Source: Candidatus Zixiibacteriota bacterium
Lineage (GTDB): Bacteria > Zixibacteria > MSB-5A5 > UBA10806
DNA length: 32,616 nt
NCBI GenBank assembly: GCA_024641335.1
Contig: JAHEDG010000031.1
Coordinates: forward strand, 1 to 32,616
Reading direction: 5' to 3'
Shown in pieces: positions 7,078 to 14,256 of the stretch (the first letter of the stretch is position 1; each line of letters starts with the position of its first letter). The notes under the pieces were generated by a model that was given only the letters and a program-made list of their open reading frames with translations, did not search any database and was not told the origin of the DNA. A program made the translations under genes and the position numbers.

Positions 7078-8373
7078 ATGAGAAATTTAACTGCAATTTT
7101 CCTGACCATACTCTTTGCTTCCATCGGCTCGGCCTCGGCCAGAGAATCGAGCTGTATCAGCTGCCATTTATCCCATGACTGGGTCGCAGATACAACCATC
7201 GCCGCGGACTTTATATCAGGTGATATCCATCGCAATATGGGGTTGGATTGCTCCGATTGCCATGGCGGCGATTCCCGGAAAGGATTCAAAGAGGGAGATC
7301 CCGAACTGGCCATGAATCCCGCCAGGGGGTATAAGGCCCCTCCGAATAGAGCCGGGATTCCGAATTTTTGCGCCCGATGCCATTCCGATATCGAGTACAT
7401 GAAAAAATACAATCCCAAGCTGCCGACCGATCAGCTGAAACTTTACAGAACTTCTGTTCACGGCAAGCAGCTCTACGGAAAGAACGATACCAAAGTAGCC
7501 GTCTGCACCGATTGCCACGGCATACACAAAATACTGCCGTCCGGCGATTCCCGCAGCAAGGTCTATCACAATAACATCCCCGGGACTTGCAAAAGCTGTC
7601 ACTCCGATCCCGGACATATGCGCGGATATAAATACAAGGGGAAACCGATCCCCACCGACCAGTTCGACGAATACTCGAAATCTATCCACGGAATTCTGGT
7701 TCTCGAAAAGGGAGACAATGCGGCGCCGTCATGCAACAACTGTCACGGCAATCACGGAGCGACACCGCCCAACCTGGCCTCGGTTTCGGCCGCCTGCGGC
7801 GAATGCCACGCCTCCAACCGCGATTTCTTCAATAACTCTCCTCATAAAGAAGCCTGGAAGGAGATGGGATATCCCGAGTGCGAGCAATGTCATGACAATC
7901 ATTATATACATCCATCCAGCGACGAGATGCTGGGGGTGGCTGCCGGTTCGCTCTGCCTCGAATGTCACGATGATGACAGCAAGGGATATATGGCCGCGTC
8001 TCTGATGAAAGCATCGATCGATTCCTTAAAGGCAGCTCTGGAAATTTCCGAAGCGACCGTTCGGGAAGCCGAGGTCAAGGGAGTCGAAGGAGGGCAGGCC
8101 AGGTTTGATCTGGGAGCGGCCAAGGATAATCTGACCAGAGTCAGAGCGGTCGTTCATACTTTTGATCCGAAGCAGGTAACCGAGATAACATCGGCCGGAA
8201 TTAAAACGGCAGAGGAAGTTCAACTTACCGCCAAAGCGGCGCTGGGAGATATAAAAACAAGACAGATCGGCCTGGGTGTATCGCTGATTTTCATTTTGTT
8301 CTTCGTGGTAGCGCTGTTGCGGAAAATCAGGCAGGTCGATAAGAAAACCGATTTTACCGTTGGTGATCACTAA
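7078..8373 (+). CDS. Nine-heme cytochrome c, membrane anchored at C-terminus
   Basis: Periplasmic electron carrier of 431 aa. A signal peptide (about 1-22) precedes nine CXXCH sites at residues 26, 58, 98, 143, 171, 219, 240, 268 and 293. A roughly 85-residue helical segment rich in Ala, Glu and Lys follows (about 305-390). One TM segment (about 396-414) and a positively charged tail end the protein, so the heme domain faces the periplasm. The start ATG at 7078 overlaps nothing and sits one base after the cytochrome b stop. By position it is the likely electron acceptor of the Rieske protein, replacing cytochrome c1/f (inference). Shared sequence around the hemes suggests a cytochrome c3/NrfB-like multiheme fold, but no named family is certain. 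Confidence 0.93.
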   Translation: MRNLTAIFLTILFASIGSASARESSCISCHLSHDWVADTTIAADFISGDIHRNMGLDCSDCHGGDSRKGFKEGDPELAMNPARGYKAPPNRAGIPNFCARCHSDIEYMKKYNPKLPTDQLKLYRTSVHGKQLYGKNDTKVAVCTDCHGIHKILPSGDSRSKVYHNNIPGTCKSCHSDPGHMRGYKYKGKPIPTDQFDEYSKSIHGILVLEKGDNAAPSCNNCHGNHGATPPNLASVSAACGECHASNRDFFNNSPHKEAWKEMGYPECEQCHDNHYIHPSSDEMLGVAAGSLCLECHDDDSKGYMAASLMKASIDSLKAALEISEATVREAEVKGVEGGQARFDLGAAKDNLTRVRAVVHTFDPKQVTEITSAGIKTAEEVQLTAKAALGDIKTRQIGLGVSLIFILFFVVALLRKIRQVDKKTDFTVGDH

Positions 8374-8424
8374 TAAAGGGAATCTTGAGTAAACCTATGG
8401 TTTTCCGATTCGCGGAAAGCCGGA

Positions 8425-10467
8425 TTGGGACTGGTGGTGCTGGGAACGATATTTAAAAAACGGAATTACCCCAAATTGTTCAAGAAGCTGGGGCTAATTC
8501 TGGGCGGCCTGATTCTGCTGACAGTGATCATGGGTTTTATCACTCTGCAGATTACCAGCCGTCCCAAATTCTGCATAACCTGTCATTATATGCAGCCGTT
8601 TTATGACGCCTGGGAGACATCGTCGCATAAGGACATTCCCTGTTCCGAATGTCACTACCCTCCCGGTACAATGGAGAAATTAACCGGCAAGTTCCGGGAT
8701 CTGAACCAGCTGGTAAAATATCTGACCAATACCTACAAACGATCCAAGCCGTGGGCCGAAATAGAGGACGCCTCCTGCCTGAAATCAGGATGCCATTCCA
8801 CTCGAGGTCTCGAGGGAACAGGAAAGGTCCAGTTCGGCCGGGTGACATTCGACCATACTCCCCATCTGCGAGAAATGAGACGCGGCAAAAAACTCCGGTG
8901 TACCTCGTGCCACTCCCAGATTGTGCAGGGCGAACATATCACGGTCACTCAATCCACATGTATCCTATGTCATTTCAAGGAACTGGGACCGGATTCCCAT
9001 ATGTCGGATTGCGTTCTCTGCCATTCTCCGCCGGTAGCGGTGAAAGGGAGCGATACTCCCGTGCCGTATGATCACTCTATGGTGCTGGAGAAAAAGATCG
9101 ATTGCCGGACATGTCACGGCTCCATGGTTGTGGGCGACGGCGCTGTGCCGAAGGATCGATGCTACAGCTGCCATTGGGACGACGAACGCAATTCCAAATA
9201 TAGCGATTCCATACTGATGCACAGGATGCATATCACTGAAAATAAAATCGAATGCGAAAACTGCCATCTGGCTATGCAGCATAAAGCCCCGGAAAGATCG
9301 GCCCACCTGGCCGAAGACTGTTCCGGATGCCATAGCAAAACGCATCTGGGACAGGAAAATCTTTTCGCCGGTACCGGCGGATTCGGGGTTCACGATATGC
9401 CCAGCCCGATGTACGAATCCCGGATGAACTGCCAGAACTGCCATGTCTACCATTCGTCAGGAACGGAATATCAATCCAAGGGAGAGATCAATGTGGCCCG
9501 ACCCGAATCCTGCGAGCCGTGCCACGGTTCGGGTTATGGCAGAATATTGAAACTCTGGCAGGATACCAGCGACAAGAAACTGCGGATTGTCGATTCGCTG
9601 ATCAAACGGACCAGGAGCGAAATCGAAAGCTCCGGAATGAAAATTGCCGACAGAAAAAAAGCCGAGACGCTGGTAAACAGCGCCGAACATAACTATAGCC
9701 TGGTAAAGAACGGTTTGCCGATTCATAATATCAAGTACTCGGACGAGCTTCTGGGGGCCAGCTATAAATACCTGGTCGACGGTCTGGCGGCGGCAGGATC
9801 ACAATATAAGCCGCCTATGCTGGCCGCGTCATCCACTCTGGTACCGTCAGAATGCGCCAACTGCCATACGGGTATCGAGGAGCGGAAAGTTTATGTATAC
9901 GAACTCTCGTTCCTGCACGAAGACCATCTGGCCAGGGCTGGTTTGAAATGCGGAGTATGCCATTCCAATCAAAGACAACATGGAGAACTGATAGTCAGCA
10001 AGAACGACTGCATGAGCTGCCATCATTCCAAACCGAATTGCGATAACTGCCATAAGCTCCAGGCGGATCTTTTCAACGGGCAGGCCGGCTATATCGGGAT
10101 AAACCAGCCGAATATCATGAAAGAAGCCGATCTGGAATGTGTCAGCTGTCACCTGGAAGACGGCAAAGTGAGCCGGCCCACCGGCGCTAAATGCGTCGAA
10201 TGCCACGGCGCGGGTTATGACGATATGGAAACCGAATGGAAACTGACGGTCAAATCGTCGATTGAAAATCTGGAAATGTTATTGAAGAATATTTCGCATA
10301 CCGGATTGACAGCGGATGATAAAAAATCCGTCGAAGACGCGGAGAATTTTATCAGGCTTATGAAGACCGACGGTTCCTGGGGCGTGCATAACGAGACCGA
10401 GATAATTTCGGCGCTCGACGAGTTGGAAAATAAAATCAAGGCCGTAGCCGACAGACAAACGGGTTAG
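8425..10467 (+). CDS. Eighteen-heme cytochrome c with NapC/NirT-like N-terminal anchor
   Basis: Large membrane-anchored multiheme cytochrome, 680 aa from TTG 8425. One TM segment (about 20-42) is followed directly by CITCH and HYMQPFYDAW, as in NapC/NirT/NrfH quinol dehydrogenases. Seventeen CXXCH sites lie at about 50, 73, 159, 179, 196, 227, 246, 277, 299, 336, 363, 477, 509, 529, 539, 572 and 590, plus one CLKSGCH (CX4CH) at 118. Helical segments without hemes occur at about 370-465 and 600-680, each with a HN pair (IHNIKY, VHNETE). The start is uncertain: TTG 8425 has only GGAAAG upstream, while a better ribosome site (AAAGGG, 8375-8380) serves TTG 8385 in another frame. Substrate is unknown; a role moving electrons between membrane and periplasm is inferred from the anchor and the operon. 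Confidence 0.9.
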   Translation: MGLVVLGTIFKKRNYPKLFKKLGLILGGLILLTVIMGFITLQITSRPKFCITCHYMQPFYDAWETSSHKDIPCSECHYPPGTMEKLTGKFRDLNQLVKYLTNTYKRSKPWAEIEDASCLKSGCHSTRGLEGTGKVQFGRVTFDHTPHLREMRRGKKLRCTSCHSQIVQGEHITVTQSTCILCHFKELGPDSHMSDCVLCHSPPVAVKGSDTPVPYDHSMVLEKKIDCRTCHGSMVVGDGAVPKDRCYSCHWDDERNSKYSDSILMHRMHITENKIECENCHLAMQHKAPERSAHLAEDCSGCHSKTHLGQENLFAGTGGFGVHDMPSPMYESRMNCQNCHVYHSSGTEYQSKGEINVARPESCEPCHGSGYGRILKLWQDTSDKKLRIVDSLIKRTRSEIESSGMKIADRKKAETLVNSAEHNYSLVKNGLPIHNIKYSDELLGASYKYLVDGLAAAGSQYKPPMLAASSTLVPSECANCHTGIEERKVYVYELSFLHEDHLARAGLKCGVCHSNQRQHGELIVSKNDCMSCHHSKPNCDNCHKLQADLFNGQAGYIGINQPNIMKEADLECVSCHLEDGKVSRPTGAKCVECHGAGYDDMETEWKLTVKSSIENLEMLLKNISHTGLTADDKKSVEDAENFIRLMKTDGSWGVHNETEIISALDELENKIKAVADRQTG

Positions 10468-10576
10468 AGATGTTTGATTATGATTAGCGGTAGAAGAAAA
10501 TATTGGCAAATAAATTTAAAATGGATAACAATTAACAGATTTTAAGCGAGATGCCTATGTTACAGGAGATGATAAT

Positions 10577-11320
10577 TTGAAAGCGCCCAAGTTCCCCCAG
10601 CAGGTGATAAGCCTGGCCATAATTTTCGCCATCTTGCTGGGCGGATTGATAGCGGCCAGGATCCTGCTTGTTCCGAAATCATTCGGCAAATACGGTCATT
10701 ACAGGGCCGATGCCGCTGACGAGGTGGCTTCTCTGGATATCAAATACGCCGGGTATAAGGCCTGCCTGGAATGTCATGACGATATCTACGTCATCAAGGA
10801 AAAATCGAATCATCGCGGTTTATCCTGCGAAGTCTGCCATGGCGCGGCCGCCAAACATATCGAGGCCCCCGATGAATTCGTTCCTGACGCTCCCCGAGGA
10901 CGAGGCTACTGTCCGTTGTGCCACGGCTATAACCCGTCGCGCCCCACCGGCTTCCCACAGATAATTACCCTGCAGCATAATCCCGGCAAACCATGCATGA
11001 CCTGTCATAATCCTCATAATCCCCTCCTGCCGCATTCGCCGGAGGAGTGCAGCGCCTGCCATCGGGAGATCGCCAGTCAGAAGAGAGTATCGCATCATTC
11101 CTCGCTGCCCTGTGAAAAATGCCATACCGTACCGGCCAGACATACAACCGATCCCAGATCGGCCCTGCCCAAAAAGCCGACAACCAGGGAATTCTGCGGA
11201 GGTTGTCATGATAAAAACGCCGCCAGCCCGAAAGAGATACCCAGAATCGAACTGGCGTCGCACGGCGGACGATACCTTTGCTGGGAATGTCATTACCCGC
11301 ATCACCCGGAGGCCAAATGA
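10577..11320 (+). CDS. Eight-heme cytochrome c with N-terminal membrane anchor
   Basis: Periplasm-facing electron carrier of 247 aa. An N-terminal hydrophobic segment (about 9-32) acts as an uncleaved anchor or signal. Eight CXXCH sites follow at residues 63, 84, 112, 140, 158, 179, 207 and 235. Additional His residues such as HH and KH between sites could serve as distal ligands. It starts at TTG 10577 with AGGAG 8 bases upstream; the ATG at 10569 stops after three codons. The 109-base gap before it is A/T-rich and the largest within the operon, so an internal promoter is possible. Its stop overlaps the ATG of the ferredoxin subunit gene (ATGA), which points to partnership with the NrfC/NrfD pair that follows. 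No specific family name is certain. Confidence 0.92.
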   Translation: MKAPKFPQQVISLAIIFAILLGGLIAARILLVPKSFGKYGHYRADAADEVASLDIKYAGYKACLECHDDIYVIKEKSNHRGLSCEVCHGAAAKHIEAPDEFVPDAPRGRGYCPLCHGYNPSRPTGFPQIITLQHNPGKPCMTCHNPHNPLLPHSPEECSACHREIASQKRVSHHSSLPCEKCHTVPARHTTDPRSALPKKPTTREFCGGCHDKNAASPKEIPRIELASHGGRYLCWECHYPHHPEAK

Positions 11321-12093
11321 AAGAAAATAAATCAGAAAAACCGAATCGCAGAGAATTCCTGCTCTCATGCTCCAAAGCCATTCCCCTGACCGGGGCGCTG
11401 TTTTTCCCACTTTCAGCGGCCAGGCTGCTGCTGGCCCAGGAAAGCGGTGATTACGATCCAACCGTTCATAATTACGGTATGGGCATTGATATTCACAAAT
11501 GTATCGGATGCGGCCGATGCGCCGCCGCCTGTAAAACAGAAAACAACGTGCCCCTGGAACCTCATTACTTCCGTACATGGGTGGAACGATATGTTCTGCC
11601 TTCGGAAGGAGAAGCCCTGGTAGACAGTCCAAACGGAGGTATCGATGGTTTCCCCGAGATGAACGAGGATATCGATACTCTCCGAAGTTTCTTTGTCCCC
11701 AAGCTGTGTAATCACTGCACCAACGCTCCCTGCGTGCAGGTCTGCCCTGTGGGAGCGACCTTTATCACCCGCGACGGCGTGGTGCTGGTAGATGAAAAAT
11801 ACTGCGTGGGCTGCCGTTATTGTATCCAGGCATGTCCCTACGGAGCCAGATTCCTTCATCCTGAAAAAAAGGTCGCCGATAAATGCACTTTCTGCTACCA
11901 CCGTCTGGCCAAAGGCCTGCTGCCGGCCTGTGTGGAGGTTTGCCCGACTCAGGCCAGGGTTTTCGGCGAGGTGGGACAACAGAGCAGTCCCTTAAGACGA
12001 TTCCTTCGCTTTAATGATGTTATAGTACTGAAATCCTCGCTTAATACTCTGCCCAAGGTATACTACGCCGGGGCCGACGGGGAGGTGAGATAG
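11317..12093 (+). CDS. Tat-exported four-cluster ferredoxin subunit (NrfC/PsrB/DmsB-like)
   Basis: Periplasmic iron-sulfur electron-transfer subunit of 258 aa. A Tat signal NRREFLLSCSKAIPL with a hydrophobic core (about 10-40) precedes sixteen cysteines in the pattern of four [4Fe-4S] clusters: C62/65/68/72, C131/134/139/143, C163/166/169/173 and C190/193/205/209. This is the standard arrangement of NrfC, PsrB, HmcB, ActB and related subunits, which pass electrons between an NrfD-type membrane protein and a partner. The ATG at 11317 overlaps the cytochrome stop by 4 bases and has GGAGG upstream. There is no catalytic molybdopterin subunit nearby, so the partner is most simply the multiheme cytochromes of the same operon (inference). 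Confidence 0.94.
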   Translation: MKENKSEKPNRREFLLSCSKAIPLTGALFFPLSAARLLLAQESGDYDPTVHNYGMGIDIHKCIGCGRCAAACKTENNVPLEPHYFRTWVERYVLPSEGEALVDSPNGGIDGFPEMNEDIDTLRSFFVPKLCNHCTNAPCVQVCPVGATFITRDGVVLVDEKYCVGCRYCIQACPYGARFLHPEKKVADKCTFCYHRLAKGLLPACVEVCPTQARVFGEVGQQSSPLRRFLRFNDVIVLKSSLNTLPKVYYAGADGEVR

Positions 12094-12095
12094 AT

Positions 12096-13316
12096 ATGGA
12101 ATCTATGATAGCGTCGGCGGTAAGCGCTCTTCAGGATTTCACCGGGTATATATACCCCAATGAATACGAACTGCACTGGGAGCTCTTGATAGTCGTATAT
12201 CCGTATCTTACCGGTCTCGTGGCCGGGGCTTTTATCCTGGCATCGCTGGAAAGAGTCTTCAATGTGAAAGAACTCCAGCCGGTTTACAGGCTTTCGCTGC
12301 TCTCCGCGCTGGCTTTTCTGTTTGTCGCCCCTCTGCCTCTTTTGGCCCACCTCGGACATCCGGAAAGATCGCTCGAAATGTTCCTGACTCCCCATACCAA
12401 ATCAGCTATGGCCATGTTCGGGTTTGTTTATGCCTGGTATCTGATGGTCGTGCTGCTGCTGGAAATCTGGTTCGATTACCGAAAAAGCATGGTCATCTGG
12501 TCGAGAGAGAAAAAGGGAATGATGGGCTTTATCTACAGAATCCTGACCCTGGGAGCTACTGATATCTCCGAAAGTTCCTTGCGCTTCGACGATAAGGTCG
12601 GTAAAGCGATCACCATTATCGGTATTCCATCGGCCTTTTTGCTGCATGGCTATGTCGGCTTCATTTTCGGATCGATCAAAGCCAATCCCTGGTGGAGCAG
12701 CGTTCTGATGCCGATTGTTTTCCTGTTTTCGGCTATAGTTTCAGGCATCGCGCTGATTTTAGCCCTTTATATGATCACCACCATGTTCAGGTTCAAAGAG
12801 ATCAGCATGCCGTGTCTGAACAAGCTGGCCGAGCTGTTGATTTACGCCATGATAGTCGATTTCTCCCTGGAGCTGCTGGATTTCATTCAAAGGCTGTACG
12901 AATCGGAGGAATCAATAAATATTCTCTCTCATATGATTTCCAGTCGGCTGTTTATCAGCTTGATTATTTCGCAGATTATTCTCGGTAGCCTGGTGCCAAT
13001 GATTTCACTGATCTGGGCCCGGTTTGGCCGTCTACCCGTTGAAATGCGCAGAATAGTCTATTTCATTGCCGCTCTTCTGGTACAGGTGGGAATCTTCAGC
13101 ACACGCTGGAACGTGGTCATCGGAGGCCAGCTGTTTTCCAAAAGCCTGAGAGGATTAACAGTCTACAAAATAGAGCTGTTCGGATTCGAGGGATTGCTGA
13201 CCACCTGTTTCTTCCTTCTGCTTCCTTTTGCTATCCTCTATGTACTGACCAAATTGCTGCCACCGTGGATCATAGATGAAAAAGATATAAAACCGGCGGA
13301 AGCGCAGGTCTCGTAA
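12096..13316 (+). CDS. NrfD/PsrC-family quinone-interacting membrane subunit
   Basis: Integral membrane protein of 406 aa with about nine or ten hydrophobic helices and no heme ligand motif. NrfD-family proteins bind quinone near the periplasmic face and exchange electrons with the iron-sulfur subunit encoded just before. Family features are the early WELLIVVYPYLTGLVAGAF helix, APLPLLAHLGHPER after TM2 and LLHGYVGFIFGSIKANPWW in the middle, which resemble NrfD/ActC/QrcD-type sequences. The gene starts 2 bases after the ferredoxin gene stop, with a strong GGAGGTGA 7 bases upstream. It is the last gene of the operon; the terminator follows 22 bases later. Whether it pumps protons, as proposed for ActC-like members, cannot be told here. 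Confidence 0.93.
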   Translation: MESMIASAVSALQDFTGYIYPNEYELHWELLIVVYPYLTGLVAGAFILASLERVFNVKELQPVYRLSLLSALAFLFVAPLPLLAHLGHPERSLEMFLTPHTKSAMAMFGFVYAWYLMVVLLLEIWFDYRKSMVIWSREKKGMMGFIYRILTLGATDISESSLRFDDKVGKAITIIGIPSAFLLHGYVGFIFGSIKANPWWSSVLMPIVFLFSAIVSGIALILALYMITTMFRFKEISMPCLNKLAELLIYAMIVDFSLELLDFIQRLYESEESINILSHMISSRLFISLIISQIILGSLVPMISLIWARFGRLPVEMRRIVYFIAALLVQVGIFSTRWNVVIGGQLFSKSLRGLTVYKIELFGFEGLLTTCFFLLLPFAILYVLTKLLPPWIIDEKDIKPAEAQVS

Positions 13317-13337
13317 TCCATTATTTCAATATCTGAT

Positions 13338-13376
13338 ATCCCTTATTCCCCGCGCGGGAATAAGGGATGTTTTTTT
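13338..13376 (+). terminator. Rho-independent terminator of the respiratory operon
   Basis: A 13-bp perfect stem, ATCCCTTATTCCC / GGGAATAAGGGAT (13338-13350 and 13356-13368), with a 5-base loop is followed by GTTTTTTT. It sits 22 bases after the NrfD stop and just before the convergent DinB gene. The T-run is on the plus strand only. Confidence 0.95.
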
Positions 13377-13383
13377 CGGCCGA

Positions 13384-13941
13384 CTACGCGAATACCGATT
13401 TTAAGTTGCTTATCAGAATTTTGGCGGTCGAATTTTTCCTTTCTTCCGGCTTCTTGAATATCGTGGATGGCTTCTTAACGTTCTTTATTCCCGGCAGATT
13501 AACTATATAGGTTATCTGCCCCAAATGATGCGTTTCGTGCATATAGCTGAACGCTAAGTTCTGGCCGACTGTTTCGAACTTCCCCCAGCTGGCCTTGTCC
13601 ATCAGACCGGGATCGACATTTTTAAGCAAATGATCGGTCAACGACGATATTTTAGCCAGACGGGCTATCATTTCCTCCGGCGATGGATATACCGAGGAAT
13701 TTCCCTGAGGATATGTTCCTCGCGCGAATAAATCGGCCAGGTTTCCCAAACGAGGTTCTCCTCCGAGGATCTCCACTATTTCGCCCCGGTTCACGATAAT
13801 ATGCCCGAGGAGCCACATAAGAGGATTGCCCCTCTTCTCCGGCCTTATAAAATAACTTTCGTCGGGAATGCCGGCTAACGACTTGATCAGGAATGACGAA
13901 TTGAATTTAAGCAAATCCGAGAAGATTGTTATTGATTCCAT
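13384..13941 (-). CDS. DinB-family protein (putative metal-dependent four-helix bundle)
   Basis: Cytosolic protein of 185 aa in the DinB/YfiT superfamily, small metal-binding four-helix bundles that include bacillithiol- and mycothiol-dependent transferases and many members of unknown function. The metal ligands can be seen: H47 in LLGHIIVNR, and H135 and H139 in YMHETHHLGQ, the standard DinB arrangement. The LMWLLGH start of helix 2 is also typical. ATG 13941 has GGGAG 7 bases upstream. It converges on the respiratory operon but is unlikely to be functionally tied to it. The last 35 residues (KKPSTIFKKPEERKN and beyond) are basic and extend past the usual bundle. Substrate is unknown. Confidence 0.88.
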   Translation of the reverse strand: MESITIFSDLLKFNSSFLIKSLAGIPDESYFIRPEKRGNPLMWLLGHIIVNRGEIVEILGGEPRLGNLADLFARGTYPQGNSSVYPSPEEMIARLAKISSLTDHLLKNVDPGLMDKASWGKFETVGQNLAFSYMHETHHLGQITYIVNLPGIKNVKKPSTIFKKPEERKNSTAKILISNLKSVFA

Positions 13942-14001
13942 TACATTCTCCCTGAATAAGGTTTCCCTCCGCCTTTAGTACCTATAAAGATCGTGCCGGA
14001 C

Positions 14002-14019
14002 TGTTTCAAAAGTGAAACA
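14002..14019. promoter_or_regulatory. Operator-like inverted repeat TGTTTCA-N4-TGAAACA
   Basis: A 7-bp perfect inverted repeat with a 4-base spacer (TGTTTCA-AAAG-TGAAACA), about 60 bases upstream of the DinB start and about 240 upstream of the dehydrogenase. Its size and symmetry suit a dimeric repressor or activator site; no specific regulator is recognised. A shorter palindrome, TTGTG-T-CACAA, follows at 14034-14044. Confidence 0.5.
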
Positions 14020-14161
14020 AAAAGATAGAGCTGTTGTGTCACAAGAGGTTACGATTTACGCTTGAACCAAGAAAATCGGCATTCATCGTTCATTTAATGA
14101 TCAGGATTGTGAAGATCGAACAATATCCCGATACAAAAAATATAGTTAAATATCTCCAGTA

Positions 14162-14179
14162 TTGTGATAATTTTCACAA
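14162..14179. promoter_or_regulatory. Perfect CRP/FNR-superfamily-type palindrome
   Basis: TTGTGA-TAATTT-TCACAA is a perfect palindrome in its 6-base arms and contains the core TGTGA-N6-TCACA recognised by CRP-like proteins in other bacteria. It ends 7 bases before a candidate -35 hexamer at 14187, so it could control the dehydrogenase/CoA-transferase operon. Which regulator binds it in this organism is unknown. Confidence 0.6.
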
Positions 14180-14186
14180 AATTCCC

Positions 14187-14215
14187 TTGCCGTTCCTGCC
14201 GATAGAACTTAATAT
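14187..14215 (+). promoter_or_regulatory. Candidate promoter for the alanine dehydrogenase operon
   Basis: TTGCCG (14187-14192) and TAATAT (14210-14215) are 17 bases apart, each matching four of six consensus bases. The weak hexamers would fit an activated promoter, with the CRP-like palindrome centred about 50 bases before the predicted start. The leader would be about 35 bases long. Confidence 0.4.
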
Positions 14216-14256
14216 GAAATCGAAATGAAGATTTCTGTAAATAGGAGAGCCTTGCC

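Larger units (their letters stand above)
13942..14256. other. 315-base divergent intergenic region with several palindromes
   Basis: Lies between the divergent DinB (-) and alanine dehydrogenase (+) genes. It holds three short perfect palindromes (14002-14019, 14034-14044, 14162-14179) and a candidate promoter (14187-14215), listed separately. A 64-codon frame at 14034-14228 runs through the palindromes, has no ribosome binding site and is not called. Confidence 0.7.

Noticed and set aside
7921-8373. Possible separate gene for the helical C-terminal part of the 9-heme protein
   Set aside because: The frame is continuous from the heme region with no internal start signal, and the 18-heme protein carries similar helical segments in the same chain.
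10820-11632. 270-codon minus-strand frame across the 8-heme and ferredoxin genes
   Set aside because: It lies opposite clear CXXCH and CXXCXXC motifs with coupled starts, so it is a shadow of the real genes.
14034-14228. 64-codon frame with a GTG start upstream of ald
   Set aside because: It runs through the palindromes and candidate promoter, and has no ribosome site or recognisable sequence.
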